Assembly (NCBI GenBank): GCA_034359265.1
Contig: CP136895.1
Coordinates: forward strand, 48,998,001 to 49,062,000
Reading direction: 5' to 3'
Length of the DNA stretch: 64,000 nt
Source: Canna indica
Taxonomy: Eukaryota; Streptophyta; Magnoliopsida; Zingiberales; Cannaceae
Positions 29,872 through 40,252 of this stretch are shown in pieces (positions within the stretch are counted from its first letter, which is position 1; every line of letters starts with the position of its first letter). Both the position numbers and the translations under genes were made by a program. The notes under the pieces were generated by a model that made no database searches, was not told the DNA's origin, and saw nothing but the letters and a program-made list of their open reading frames with translations.

Positions 29872-30479
29872 TGATGGAGGTCTTTTAGTGCCGCATAAGA
29901 GTGGTAGTGGCAGCAACTCCACAGAGCGTCGAGGCTGGGCCTGGGGTCGTGGGAGGAACTGAGACAGTCCCAGGGTAGCACAGCTTGAGGTTGTGAGTGG
30001 CCCTATGTTAGAGAGTGCACCATTTTTGGCGGCTACCCTTGTATGGGTGCCTGGATTAGAGATCCTTGCAATATTTGCTTAGTATCTTGAATGATTCATT
30101 GGGTCTCGTCATATAGTTAAATATTTATGGTGTAGTTTGGTTAAGGTGGCCCTAGGTATCCTAGGGGGGCGGTTGATAGAGATCTACAGAAGGGATCTGT
30201 AGGGGTTGGCTGATGGTAAATTTCCCCTATAGCTGAAATTTTAGAGGATCTTTCCCTTAGATTTCAGGAAATATAAATTATGGGAGTAGAGTGACCTTAT
30301 GCTTAAGGGCCATGATTATGTGCGACTAGAGTTGAGCAGGACCTAGAGCGATTTCGCTTTGAGGCATGTTTTAGGGTGCAGACAGGTTGGGCACTTTAGG
30401 ACCCACAGCCTGATCAGACCAGAGGAAAGTCATCGATGTTAGTCGGTTCCGTAGCTCAGGTAGGAGGCCAGCTGCACAA
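29872..30479 (+). pseudogene. Gypsy-1 gag remnant
   Basis: Compared with gypsy-2 (60705 onward) only the first 80 or so bases of gag are recognisable (GGCAGCAACTCCACAGAGCG near 29910) and the region just before protease (about 30360-30479), where a degenerate zinc knuckle once stood. The capsid coding region between is missing and replaced by sequence with no similarity I can name (30000-30340). No open frame longer than 60 codons. The element therefore could not form particles by itself. Confidence 0.6.
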
Positions 30480-31182
30480 GTGTTTGCTATGAACCAAGAG
30501 GGCGCTGAGGCATCCAGGGCAGTAGTGTCAGGTAACTTTGTTGTTGGTTCCGCTATTGCATATGTCTTATTCGATCCGGGTGCTACACACTCTTTTGTGT
30601 CTACATTGTTTGCTGCTAAGCTGGCATGGGAGCCTTCTGTGCTTGATTTAACCCTTGTGGTGTCTACACCTACGGGCGTTTATGTGATGGCAAAGACAGT
30701 CGTTCAGAGAGACAGTCTTTCGGGGCTATGAGGTTGTCAATTGTGGGCATGTGTTGATGGCCGAATTGACACTCTTGCCGATGTTGGAGCTTGATGTGAT
30801 TTTGGGTATGGACTGGTTGGCGGACCATTTCACCTCAGTAGATTGCAGGGCTAAGACTGTGACCTTTAGCAAGCCCGGATTGCCCCAATTTACTTTCCAG
30901 GGTGAGGGAAGGGGAGAGCCATTGATGGCGATTTCAGCTCTTAAGGTTCGGAAGCTACTTCTGGGCGGTTGCCAGTCCTTCTTGGCCTTTGTGTCTGTGG
31001 TAGAGGGAGATGGAGGTGTGGCTATGGACATTGGGGGAACGCCAGTGGTATGCGGGTTCTCTGATGTGTTCCTAGAGGAGTTGCTAGGGTTGCCTCCGGA
31101 GAGAGAGATTGAGTTATGTATTGATTTGCAGCATGGGGTTAAGCCGATCTCCATTCCACCGTACCGGATGACACCAGCTTAG
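30480..31182 (+). pseudogene. pol: Gypsy aspartic protease and linker to RT (gypsy-1)
   Basis: Two frames. 30480-30731 shows the protease active site VLFDPGATHSFVS (Asp-Pro-Gly in place of the usual Asp-Ser/Thr-Gly) preceded by the gag tail phrase FAMNQEGAEAS. A frameshift near 30728 leads to 30751-31182: LPMLELDVILGMDWLADH (the protease's second conserved part), then the chromovirus linker LLGGCQSFLAFVS and FSDVFLEELLGLPPEREIE just ahead of RT. A TAG at 31180-31182 ends it. The protease would cut the polyprotein in the virus-like particle. Confidence 0.88.
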
Positions 31183-31803
31183 TTGAGAGAGTTGAAATCC
31201 CAGTTGCAAGAGCTGCTTGAGTTGGGCTTCATTCGCCCAAGTGTTTCACCTTGGGGTGCTTCAGTGCTCTTTGTGAAAAAGAAAGATGGGTCCATGCGGA
31301 TGTGCATTGATTACTAGCAGCTTAACAAGGTAACGATGAAGAATCGATACTCGCTACCCAGGATTGATGATTTATTTGATCAGCTTCAGGGGGCTCAGTG
31401 GTTTTCTACGATTGACCTGCAGTCAGGGTATCATCAATTGAGGATCCGGGACAGTGACGTCCCTAAGACTGCTTTCAGGTTGAGGTATGGGCACTTTGAG
31501 TTCCTGGTGATGTCCTTCGGGCTGACTAATGCACCTGCAGCATTTATGGACCTGATGAACCGAGTGTTCAGGGAATACTTTGTTAAATTCATAATTGTAT
31601 TCATTAATGATTTCTTGATTTATTCCAGGAGGAGGGAGGAGCATGCTGAGCACTTAAGGGTAGTTCTGGAAACTCTTAGGGAGTACAAATTGTATGCCAA
31701 ATTCTCCAAATGTAAGTTCTGGTTGGAAATTGTGGGATTCCTTGGCCATGTGGTGTCCAGGAAAAGGGTAAAGGTGGACCTCGCGAAAATAGAAGCAGTT
31801 TAG
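31183..31803 (+). pseudogene. pol: Gypsy reverse transcriptase (gypsy-1), active-site Asp lost
   Basis: Starts [20 protein letters not shown], then [17 protein letters not shown] followed by a stop (TAG near 31315, Arg in relatives). The main frame 31336-31803 has [33 protein letters not shown] (first catalytic Asp), [30 protein letters not shown] and the active-site box, which reads FINDFLIYS instead of FIDD: the first Asp is Asn through one G-to-A change. Polymerisation would fail even if the stops were ignored. It ends at TAG 31801-31803, before the connection domain. Confidence 0.9.
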
Positions 31804-32436
31804 AATTGGAAGAGGCCGACTAATGTCACCGAGATCCGCAGTTTCCTAGGGTTGCAGGCTATTACAAAAAATTTGTGGAGAATTTCACCAAGATTGCAGC
31901 GCCGTTGAGCCGCCTAACTTAGAAGAAGGTCTAGTTCGAATGGGATAGTAAGTGCGATGAGAGCTTTCTGAAGCTCAAGGACTGCTTGACGTCAGTACCG
32001 ATTCTAGCAGTACGCTCGGGCTCGGGAGGATTTCTTGTTTATTGTGATGCCTTCCGGATCGGCTTGGGTTGTGTGTTGATGCAGAATGACAGGGTGATAG
32101 CTTATGCCTCTAGGGAGTTGAAGGTTCACGAGAAGAATTACCCAACTCATGATCTTGCGCTGGCAGTAGTGGTGTTCGCATTGAAGCTATGACGCCACTA
32201 CCTTTATGGTGAGGCTTGTGAGATCGATATACACTAATGATAAGAGCCTCCACTATTTGCTCACTAAGAAGGAGTTGAACCTAAGGCAGAGAAGATAGCT
32301 TGAGCTGTTCAAGGATTGTGACTGCACGATCATGGTCCATCCGGGGAAGGCTAATGTGGTAGCTGATGCTTTGAGAAGGAAGTTTATGGGCAATCTGGCG
32401 CATGTGGCAGTCTGGAGGAGGCTGTTGGCTTAGGAT
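31804..32436 (+). pseudogene. pol: Gypsy RNase H (gypsy-1)
   Basis: Connection segment NWKRPTNVTEIRSFLGL is readable but frameshifted near 31850. 31986-32192 reads [18 protein letters not shown] (catalytic Asp in a VYCDA context), [20 protein letters not shown] and a TGA where Trp is normal. 32210-32410 continues with HYLLTKKELNLRQRR, stop (Trp in relatives), then CTIMVHPGKANVVADALRRK, the C-terminal RNase H phrase containing the last catalytic Asp. Multiple stops; inactive. Confidence 0.87.
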
Positions 32437-32898
32437 TTGGCCATGTGTTTGGATGGCGGGGCAGTCTTGTTAGTGTCAGCTTATGGTGCGCAGGTGGCTC
32501 ACCTGAGGGTGCAATCCACGTTGGTTGACATGTTACAGGCAGCGCATGAGGAAGATGCTTTTTGTGCTCTCACTAAGGATCTGGTCAGGGGAGGTGATGC
32601 CGATAATGGGTTCGGTATTGACTCGGATGGGGTCTTCAGGTTTAAGAACCACATAGTGGTGCTAGATATGGCCGAGGTTCGCAAGCAGGTGCTAGAGATG
32701 TCTCATCTATCCACATACACTATGCACCCGGGAGCCATGAAGATGTACTGTGATCTAAGGCAAAATTATTGGTGGAAAGGCATGAAAAGAGAGGTGCCCG
32801 AGTTTGTATCTAAGTGCCTGGTCTGTCAACAGGTTAAGGCTGAGCATTTGAAGCCAACAGGGTTGCTCCAGAACCTAGAAGTACCAGAGTGGAATTGA
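32437..32898 (+). pseudogene. pol: Gypsy integrase zinc domain (gypsy-1)
   Basis: 153-codon open frame linking RNase H to integrase. The second half carries the His-His-Cys-Cys site: EMSHLSTYTMHPGAMKMYCD, YWWKGMKREVPEFVSKCLVC, then QQVKAEHLKPTGLLQNLEVP. It stops in TGA at 32896-32898, where relatives have Trp-Glu; the frame then continues unchanged at 32911. The zinc domain helps integrase multimerise on the cDNA ends. Confidence 0.9.
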
Positions 32899-32910
32899 GA
32901 GAAGATAACC

Positions 32911-33489
32911 ATGGATTTTGTGACAGGGCTGCCAAAGTTTGGGAAGCGCAATGATTCTATTTGGGTAGTGGTGGATCGCCTAACCAAGACTTCGCATTTT
33001 ATACCAGTCAGGACGACCTTTTCAGCCGATCAATATGCGAGGTTATTTTTGGATTGGATCGTCGCTTATCTTGGTGTTCCGGTCATGATCATCTCAGATC
33101 GAGGTATTCAATTCACAGCTTGGTTCTGGCAGTCTTTCCATGAGGCATTGGGGACTCAGGTTTGGTTCAGCACTGTATTTCACCCTCAGATAGATGGTCA
33201 GTCAGAGCGGACTATTCAGACGCTGGAGGATATGCTGAGAGCATGTGTCCTAGATTTGGAGGGCAGTTGGGAGGGGCACTTACCTCTGATTGAGTTTGCC
33301 TATAATAACAACTTCCACAGCAGCATTGGGATGGCCCAATTTGAGGCATTATATGGGCGGAGATGCAGGTCGTCTGTAGGTTGGTTTGAGGCAGAAGATC
33401 CCCTTATGATGGGACTTGACCTGGTGGAGGAGGCAATAGAGAAGGTCAAGCTAATCAGAGAGAGGCTGTTAGCAGCTCAGAGTTGCTAG
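32911..33489 (+). pseudogene. pol: Gypsy integrase catalytic core (gypsy-1)
   Basis: 192-codon frame with all three acidic catalytic residues in place: Asp in SIWVVVDRLTKTSHFIPV, Asp in MIISDRGIQFTAWFWQSF, Glu in GQSERTIQTLEDMLRACV. It goes on with LPLIEFAYNNNFHSSIG, ALYGRRCRSSVGW and VKLIRERLLAAQS, ended by TAG at 33487-33489. Apart from stops at both ends this is the most intact gypsy domain in the window. It would insert the cDNA into chromosomal DNA. Confidence 0.92.
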
Positions 33490-33492
33490 AAG

Positions 33493-33846
33493 ATGTATGC
33501 TGATGGAAAAGGCCAGGGAGGTAGAGTTGCTGAGGGGGAGATGGTGTTCCTCAAGGTGTCCCCTATGAAAGGGGTGGTGAGATTTGGTAAGAAAAGAAAG
33601 CTAAGCCCTAGGTTCATTGGGTCGTTTTCTATTCTCAGGCGCAGGGTAGCTATGGCCTATGAGTTGGCCTTACCTCTAACTATGGACCGAGTGCATCCGG
33701 TGTTCCATGTGTTTATGCTGAAGAAGTATGTTCGGGGTGAGTCCCATGTGATTGAGCACCATTCTGGGCAGGAGGCCACCTGGGAGGTGGAGCATGATAT
33801 GAGGGAGCGATATCCTTCATTGTTCGATGATCTTGTGAGTCCTTAA
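33493..33846 (+). pseudogene. pol: Gypsy integrase C-terminus and chromodomain-like tail (gypsy-1)
   Basis: 117-codon frame: MYADGKGQGGRVAEGEMVFL, KLSPRFIGSFSILRRR, MAYELALPLTMDRVHPVFHV, MLKKYVRGESHVIE, then straight into HHSGQEATWEVEHDMRERYP. Compared with 6458-6825 about 45 codons are missing between HVIE and HHSG, so the first part of the chromodomain-like segment is deleted in frame. It ends 35 bases before the polypurine tract. Confidence 0.9.
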
Positions 33847-33880
33847 TCTTCTTTTCCGAAATTCAAGGACAAATTTTCTT

Positions 33881-33893
33881 TAAGGAGGGAGGA
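33881..33893 (+). other. Polypurine tract of gypsy-1
   Basis: TAAGGAGGGAGGA followed one base later by the 3' LTR start TGCAATATCC at 33895. Confidence 0.85.
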
Positions 33894-33894
33894 T

Positions 33895-36574
33895 TGCAAT
33901 ATCCTAGATATTTTATTTATTTTTCCTTTATGTTTGTGTTTGTCAGCCTAGCGGGCTAGTCTGAGGTCGAGCCGAGTCGACTCATGATCCGGTGCGAGCT
34001 TGCGGGCTCGAGTAAGTAGGAATATGAATTATGTAATTTCTGGTATGCGTAGATGAATTTATTTAATTATGTGGTTGCATGTGTTTGAATTATTTAATTA
34101 TGTCGCATGTGGGTGTGCATGTGTTGGATGTTTATGTGGAGCATGAGATTAATTTGGGTTTAATTAATCTTAGTGGGTTAGCGGGTCGAGATGTTAGTGG
34201 GTATGGATCCGGGTTGAGGCGGATGCAGGTTAAAAGAGATGGGAAGGATTAATAAATTCTCCTCCCCTAGGGCTTGCGGCTCCCCATTGGAGCCACACAA
34301 GCCACTTGCAGAGAAGAGAGGAGCCGCCCAAGCCGCAGCCCCTCCCTTCCCTATTTTGGAGCCGCCGAGCAAGGCAGCCGCCGCCTTCAAGCCGCCAAGC
34401 TCTCTTGAAGCCGCTGCCTCCTTGATACTTTGAGTCGTCGCCCTTTTACTTGATTGGAGCCGAGCCGCCTCTTCTTGAGGAGCCAAGCCGCCCCCTTTGA
34501 GGCCGAATTTGGATATCGCCGCTTGGAAGTCCTTCTCTAAATTGTTTTCCTAATCATGGTGAGTGGTTTTACCCCTCTTTCTTGGGTTTCCTTCGAGTTT
34601 CTTGAGGCCATTCTTGGAGGCTTGATGTTCTTGATTTGTTTTTTGATGATATCTTGGATTCTTGCCGTTCTTTTTTGTGTCGTGCTTGAGGAGGCCCTAA
34701 ACCCTCCCCTATGGGGTTCGGCAGCCCTAGGATGACCCTAGGGGTGCTCGGCCAAGGGTGGAAAAAGGGCGCCCTCAAGGTGTTCGATGAAATGCCCAAG
34801 TGAGAAATCTTGGTGATCTTGTAGTTTATGTCTTGAATTGTTGATAAAAATGAGTTCTTATATGATCAAGTATGCTTAGTATTTAATCTGTGATTTTTGG
34901 AAAAATCATGTTTTTACAAAATATGGATCTTGATGTTGATGCCATGAAGATTCTTGAAAGATAGTTTCTTGATCATGGTGTTTGATCTTATTTATGGGGT
35001 TGTTGATGCTTGTTAGCTTTACTTAAAAAATGTGAAAATTGAGAAATTTATCTCAAGGTTTATATTATGTTTAAATGATAATTAAGGATATATTTTCTGT
35101 ATATTTCGGATTTATTTTCATGCTATAATGAAAATTCAATATTTCTGGAATTTCATGCTGAGAATGATGAATCTGTGCTGATTTTAAAATGATTATTGTG
35201 GTGTATGTATTTCTCTGAACATAGTCATGTAACCTATCGTTTCGACCAAAACATATAGTTTGGATACATAGAACACACTCTGGAGACCTGATTCGGGTTA
35301 GATACATCAGTATTGGGCACAACAGTAGGCTAAAATAAAACCCTAATCTTGGTGATCTAAATTTTAATTGCATAATTAAAATTGGGCAAAGGGTCAGCAT
35401 AATCTGTTATGAACCAACAAGTAAATTTTATGCATGAAATAAAATCACACGGATTATGACATTACGGGTCTAGGAGTTGGGGTCGGGTATTTGAGTGCTG
35501 AGACGCTTCCCCTAAGGACACCCCTAAGACACCATAGGAGAGACTTGACTTAGGTCATGTTGTGCCATATCCTTATGAATGACGGAGAGGCTTGTAGAGA
35601 AGCTGAATTGCGGGCTAGACCCGGGAGATTGGATGGTTAATTCCCAATCTATGAAACAAGTTCGATTGAGCAAATCCTGATTTTTTTGGTTTAGCCTCGT
35701 GGGATAAGTTCGGAGGGCCTACTCGATTATTCCTGTGATATCCTAAAGGAGTAAGTACGGAGGGCCTACCCGATTACCCTGTGATATCTTAAAGGGGCAA
35801 GTTCAGATGGGCAATTCCTGATTGTCCCTTCGCGTCTCGTGGAGAAAGTTTGGAGGGTCTTCCCGATTGCTCCTGAGTTTCTTTATACTAGGATAAGTTC
35901 GGAGGGCCTTCCCGATTAACCAAGTATGTGTTGTTGCCTTAGGGCATGGTAGGCTTAGGCCTGTAGATCTTCACCGTTTGGGTGTTGGCTGCCTTCGGGA
36001 AGATGGTGGCCAGATGGTCTGTTAACTGGTCACTCCCTTGTGACTTTTTTCCTGTTTGAGTCAGGAGTTTTGCTTTATGCATTATATTTGTGTTTATTTT
36101 CTCGTGGGGGTTGGTAGAACCGCTCACTGAGTTCATTGAACTCACCCGTTGTCGTTGTTTTTGTTTTGCAGAGCTTGACCGGTGAGGTGGGTTGGAGCAC
36201 TTGGCGCGGCTGGTGGGCAGAGGAGCTAGATTGATCTCATAGCAGTCCTTGTTAGGGTCGTAGTCGAGTGTTTTGGTAGTGTGTCATGCACTTTTATTGG
36301 TTTTTTGGAGTTGTAGCCCTTGAGGCGATTTATGTCATTTTATTCAGATATTATTGTATTTGGTCTATTGGACTTGATTTATTATTTCCGCATTTCATTC
36401 TTTTGCTAAAACTTGTTTATGATGAACTCTGGTTTGATTTCTAGTTGAAATAAAAACTTGTTTATTTTTTTCCGCTATTGTTTATTCTCATGAGTTGGCA
36501 TGTGCATGGTTTAGACTACGGGGTATAGGAACGTATACACTGGCCGATCACGTGGCCTGAGCTGGGGCGTGACA
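33895..36574 (+). repeat. 3' LTR of gypsy-1
   Basis: 2680 bases, clearly the same sequence as 26893-29656 but with many substitutions and small gaps, so the insertion is older than copia-1. The TATA region is altered (ATTAATAAATT near 34248). Splice-like sites are kept at 34559 and 36171. The hairpin array at about 35640-35925 has partly decayed stems. Confidence 0.93.
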
Positions 36575-36579
36575 AACTA

Positions 36580-37063
36580 GTAGGATGGCCCGATCATCAA
36601 CACAACCCCCATTGAATTCCGATGAAGAGCCTATGTTAGAGAAGTAATATTTGGATCCGAATGTACGTGGGAAGGAGCCCTTAGTTGAGCAAGATGACGA
36701 TCCTGATAGTGTTGAGGAGGTAGATAGACGTCCATCTATTTCCTCACGCAATAAGAAAAGAGGTAAATCATCGATGAGATCAACTGTAGAATAGGAGAAG
36801 CAAAAGCTGTATGAACTTATTTCAAATCACTATGCAGCTCATCTTGTTCGAAGTGATGCAGCTTCAGTGTGCACATCATCCCCGGATCCATATAGCTATC
36901 GTACCAAACTGATGTTGGCCGCATTACTATTGTGGTAGGGCTACCCGAAGCTTACTTGTTTAAGACAATGACTTACTTGGTTGAGTATCCTGCTGCTCGA
37001 GCACTTGTTATGTTATTGAATGATGAACAACTCAAGAAATAGATGAAAAGTTTACATGGGTAA
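36580..37063 (+). pseudogene. Harbinger-2 Myb/SANT-like protein, second part
   Basis: Resumes directly after the gypsy-1 target duplication. It aligns along its length with 792-1250 of Harbinger-1 on the opposite strand: the MNSDEEHMLEKEYL region (here with a TAA near 36644), the acidic stretch with VEEVDRRPSISSR, RSTVE followed by a stop, ELISNHYAA, then LPEAYLFKTMTYLVEY and the C-terminus ending LHG before TAA at 37061-37063. Several stops and a small frameshift near 36905. The minus-strand frame at 36548-36751 is its shadow. Confidence 0.82.
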
Positions 37064-37286
37064 AACTTTATGATGTCGGTTAGACATTGAACTAGACTAT
37101 ATTTTTTATGAACCATGTGTGTAATATTACTCTATTTTTCATGCTCTTTCATGCTTTGGTTTTGAACTAAACAATGTATTTTTAGTTTGTTTACTTTCAT
37201 GCATTGATTATGTTTTTTAGTTTATTGAGTATGCTTAGGAATACGAGTTAATTATTTTTTAATTGTTCTTAATTTATTGTCGTGGA

Positions 37287-37735
37287 ATGAGTCATCAACC
37301 TCCACATCCATCTTACAGTGATGAAGAGGATGAAATTTTCGATGACTTTGTATTATTAATCATGTTGGATATATTGGATAAGTTGGATGAATTAGAAAAC
37401 CCACCCCCAAGAAAAGCAGTGCGTACTTCAATTTTGAGAGGTGCGGACTATATACAGGAGTTAATACATAGTCCTGTACGTTGCTACGAGAACTTGCTTA
37501 TGGAGCCAAGTCTATTCCTTAGATTATGCACCGATCTTAGAGGACCAAAATGTATATGTGGAGGAAGCAGTTGCAATGTTCTTATATACTATTTGTCATA
37601 ATGAACGAGTTCGAGTAGTTGTGGAGCGCTATCAACATTCAAATCAAACATGTCACAAAAGGTTTAGGTTTACACTTGCAGCGGTTCTAAGGTTGGACAC
37701 AGAAATTATAAAACCCTGAGAGCCTCGGACCGTTC
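37287..37735 (+). pseudogene. Harbinger-2 transposase, exon 1
   Basis: ATG at 37287, aligned with 177-647 of Harbinger-1: MSHQPPHPSYSDEED, the RTSILRGADYIQELIHSPVRCYEN block and FLRLCTD. A deletion of about 13 bases near 37535 shifts the frame; the sequence then continues in another frame with MYVEEAVAMFLYTICHNERV and LAAVLRLDTEIIKP, ending in the same TGA as the Harbinger-1 copy. The match ends at about 37735, where a truncated copia LTR begins. The part encoding the first catalytic Asp (IDGTH) is missing from this copy. Confidence 0.83.
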
Positions 37736-38960
37736 AATCGTAAATTCGATTTTAATCGTTTTCTTACAACTAAGGCAATTCACAATTAGATGATTAAATA
37801 CAAAAGCGATAAAACAAAGCAGTTAAGAAAATGCAAGAAGAACAATGCTGACACAAAGGAATTTATAGTGGTTCGGCTAACCGCCTACTCCACTACCTAA
37901 GACCCGTGCTTAGGATTTAACACACAAATGCACTAAATTAAGAGTGGCTTACAATTGAGGACTTTACACCGAAAAGACCCTACACTCCCTTCGAAGACAC
38001 TTCGACATCCAGAAGTATCCATCTCCACACCGAGTGAGCTTTCTCACCTCAATTCCTAAGAACAACTCCTAATATAGTTTTACACAAGTGGCTTTACACC
38101 TTAAACACCAAGGTTACCACAAACTCGCTAGACTCTGCACAAGGTCTATTATGCAATCAAGTTAATACAATGAAAAGCAAATTAAAAACACTTTAATCAC
38201 AAGACGAGAGAAATGAGGACTTATCACAATATGATCATCTCTTCTTGTTGAGCCTAGCAAACTTGAAGGACCCTACAATGATGAACACTTGAGATTGAGG
38301 GATCAAAAGCTAGGTTTTGAAGATTTGACCAAGAGGGAGCTTAGAGATTCTTAGGATCACTCTTTGAGGCTTAGAGGCATCAACAACCATATGGGAGAGA
38401 GTTTTGGGTGCATATTTATAACCCCCCAAACTCAAGGTGTCGTCAACGGGCATTTTTTTGCCTGTTAGCGATGCTCGGTTGATTGTTGGTCGATCGTCGA
38501 TCGACCGACTGATCGACCGCCCAAGCGACCGTGGCAGTCTATCGCTTTTGGGCACACTTCGGTCGACCGACCAGTCGACTGAATTGGCTACTATCAATTT
38601 TTGACCACATTTGGTCGACCGATCTATCGACCGAACCTGGGCTGAGCTTTTATTTTCCAGCTTTCGACTTTCGTGTTTCATTTTCGAGTTCCGGCCTTCA
38701 GCGTGTGTTAATTTGAAGAGCTTTCCGTCTGTTCTCTAAACACGCCCATGACATATTTGGTGCATACATCAAACTTATATAGGTCGTCGTAAATGTTCAT
38801 CGTATTAAGACAGATGTCGCAAACTAGGAAACCAGCTTCCGCCTTTTATCGAACCTGCGACCTTCATGCTTCAAGAACTTGGTTAGATAGACTTGGTTTG
38901 TTATCATCAAAATGATCATGAATAGAGTGGACCACGAAGGAAAAAACCCTCGGCCAACAC
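37736..38960 (-). repeat. Copia LTR in reverse, 3' end truncated
   Basis: On the minus strand it starts TGTTGGCCGAGGG at about 38960 and contains the GGTCGACC cluster (38470-38640), a TATA box at about 38413-38421 and the block matching 54190-54240 (here 37870-37915). It ends near the AACGATTAAAA block, about 45-60 bases short of a normal LTR end, next to transposase exon 1. The insertion replaced the transposase segment between the end of exon 1 and the NDVCIF region, so a deletion came with it or followed. No target duplication found. Confidence 0.8.
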
Positions 38961-39028
38961 AAATGATGTGTGTATTTTCAGCCATACTATTTATTCTCCT
39001 AACTCAGATTTTCGACTGCCAATAGGAG
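38961..39028 (+). pseudogene. Harbinger-2 transposase, middle exon fragment
   Basis: Sixty-eight bases read NDVCIFSHTIYSPNSDFRLPIG, the stretch that in PIF/Harbinger transposases lies between the first two catalytic aspartates (compare the family phrase A-N-D-x-R-V/I-F). It ends at a splice donor, G|GTAAAT, at 39028/39029. The last exon at 61840 continues the same phase with EFYAVDAGY. Short, but order, phase and strand all agree. Confidence 0.8.
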
Positions 39029-39064
39029 GTAAATTTTACTCAACGTAATCACATCCTTAGTGTT

Positions 39065-40101
39065 TAACAATATATATAGGTCTCTTAGGGAACTTCTCTA
39101 AAGGACAGTTGCTTAGGAAGTAGCAACTGCTCTAATACTAGCCTATTGTAGCAAGGTAAGAAGCGAAACAAAAAGACAATGCAAACACAAGAGATTTGTT
39201 TACGCAGTGTAGTGACAAAGTAGTCACCTAATCTGCGGGGCACTCACCGGACAGATGCCCAATTCACTCTCTATAAGTATAATATAAGTCATCTAGATTT
39301 CATACACGAAATCCGACTACCAGTACTACAGTGAATAAGAAATAACAAAAACGTATTTGCTATTACAAGTAAATACCAACTTGCCTCTCTATGACATCAC
39401 AGCCACAGAGTTTCGTCATCCACACAACTTCGTGTTGTAGTGAGTTATCCGCCCAATAACCAATATTCTCCTTGAAGATAAAAGGTTGTTGCCTCTTCTG
39501 CACTCGATAGTCTGCACTCAGCAGTTTCAACTCCGCTATATGTGGCAATAGCATTTTCGCGCGATGGAGTTGTCGACAGTAAATCTCTTTTCCAGTATTT
39601 ATAGGTGTCACTGGAAGATCTAAATGAATGCTGACTTCAATCATATTTAATCACCGCTGTCTTCAATAGAAATCGTAAGCATAACTTAGGCATTTTTATA
39701 AAGGATCATTTATGTAAATAAGAAATGCCTAAGAAATAAGTGAAGAGAAACTCTTTGAAACTAAACTAATCAGGACGAAAAATAATGATGATTTAAATGT
39801 CCAAATAAACCAGAAGTCCATCAATCATCAAGGTCATATCAGACAGTCCATCAGAATTTCATTAAGACTATAAGCAGTTAAGACTGCGTCTTCACAATTG
39901 AAACCTTCATCTTTCATAGAGTATATTTTGGTAACAGCAACTTCATCAACCAGGATGAATTCTAACCAAACAAATAATATAAGTTCGAGCATAAGCTGCT
40001 CATCAACAATAGCAGTTTGTGAAATGTCTTTTAACTTGAGAATATATCTAAAAAAATGTTTTTACCAAATATAGCCAACATTCACAGAATCAATACTAAC
40101 A
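39065..40101 (-). repeat. 3' LTR of the Sirevirus-like element
   Basis: On the minus strand TGTTAGTATTG at 40101 to TATATATTGTTA at 39065. The 93-codon frame 39363-39644 lies within it and has no recognisable domain. Confidence 0.85.
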
Positions 40102-40102
40102 A

Positions 40103-40114
40103 TCTCCCCCTTTG
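40103..40114 (-). other. Polypurine tract of the Sirevirus-like element
   Basis: CCAAAGGGGGAGA on the minus strand, next to the LTR start TTGTTAGTATTG. It fixes orientation. 40115-40247 is 3' untranslated sequence without a gene. Confidence 0.8.
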
Positions 40115-40252
40115 GCTTATTTAGCAAAAACCCAACTTGTCATAAATAATGCTTAAAGAGAGCATAATAACAAAAGAGTTTTTCCACAAATATAACCATA
40201 CATTCTGTCAAGATAAAATAGTTTTAAAACTTAAGCCATCACAGAGTTTAAA

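Larger units (their letters stand above)
26893..36574 (+). mobile_element. Ty3/gypsy chromovirus-type retrotransposon (gypsy-1)
   Basis: LTRs 26893-29656 and 33895-36574 (TGTAATATCC..GGGGCGTGACA), primer site 29660-29671, gag largely deleted, pol 30480-33846, polypurine tract at about 33881-33893. Flanking duplication AACTA at 26888-26892 and 36575-36579 sits inside the Myb-like gene; Harbinger-1 shows the undisturbed site. Order PR-RT-RNaseH-INT with a chromodomain-like tail is the chromovirus order; long LTRs fit the Tekay/Del group. All ORFs are broken. Confidence 0.93.

Noticed and set aside
39363..39644. 93-codon minus-strand frame
   Set aside because: Inside the Sirevirus 3' LTR; no domain recognised. 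The matching part of the other LTR is deleted, so it cannot be tested.
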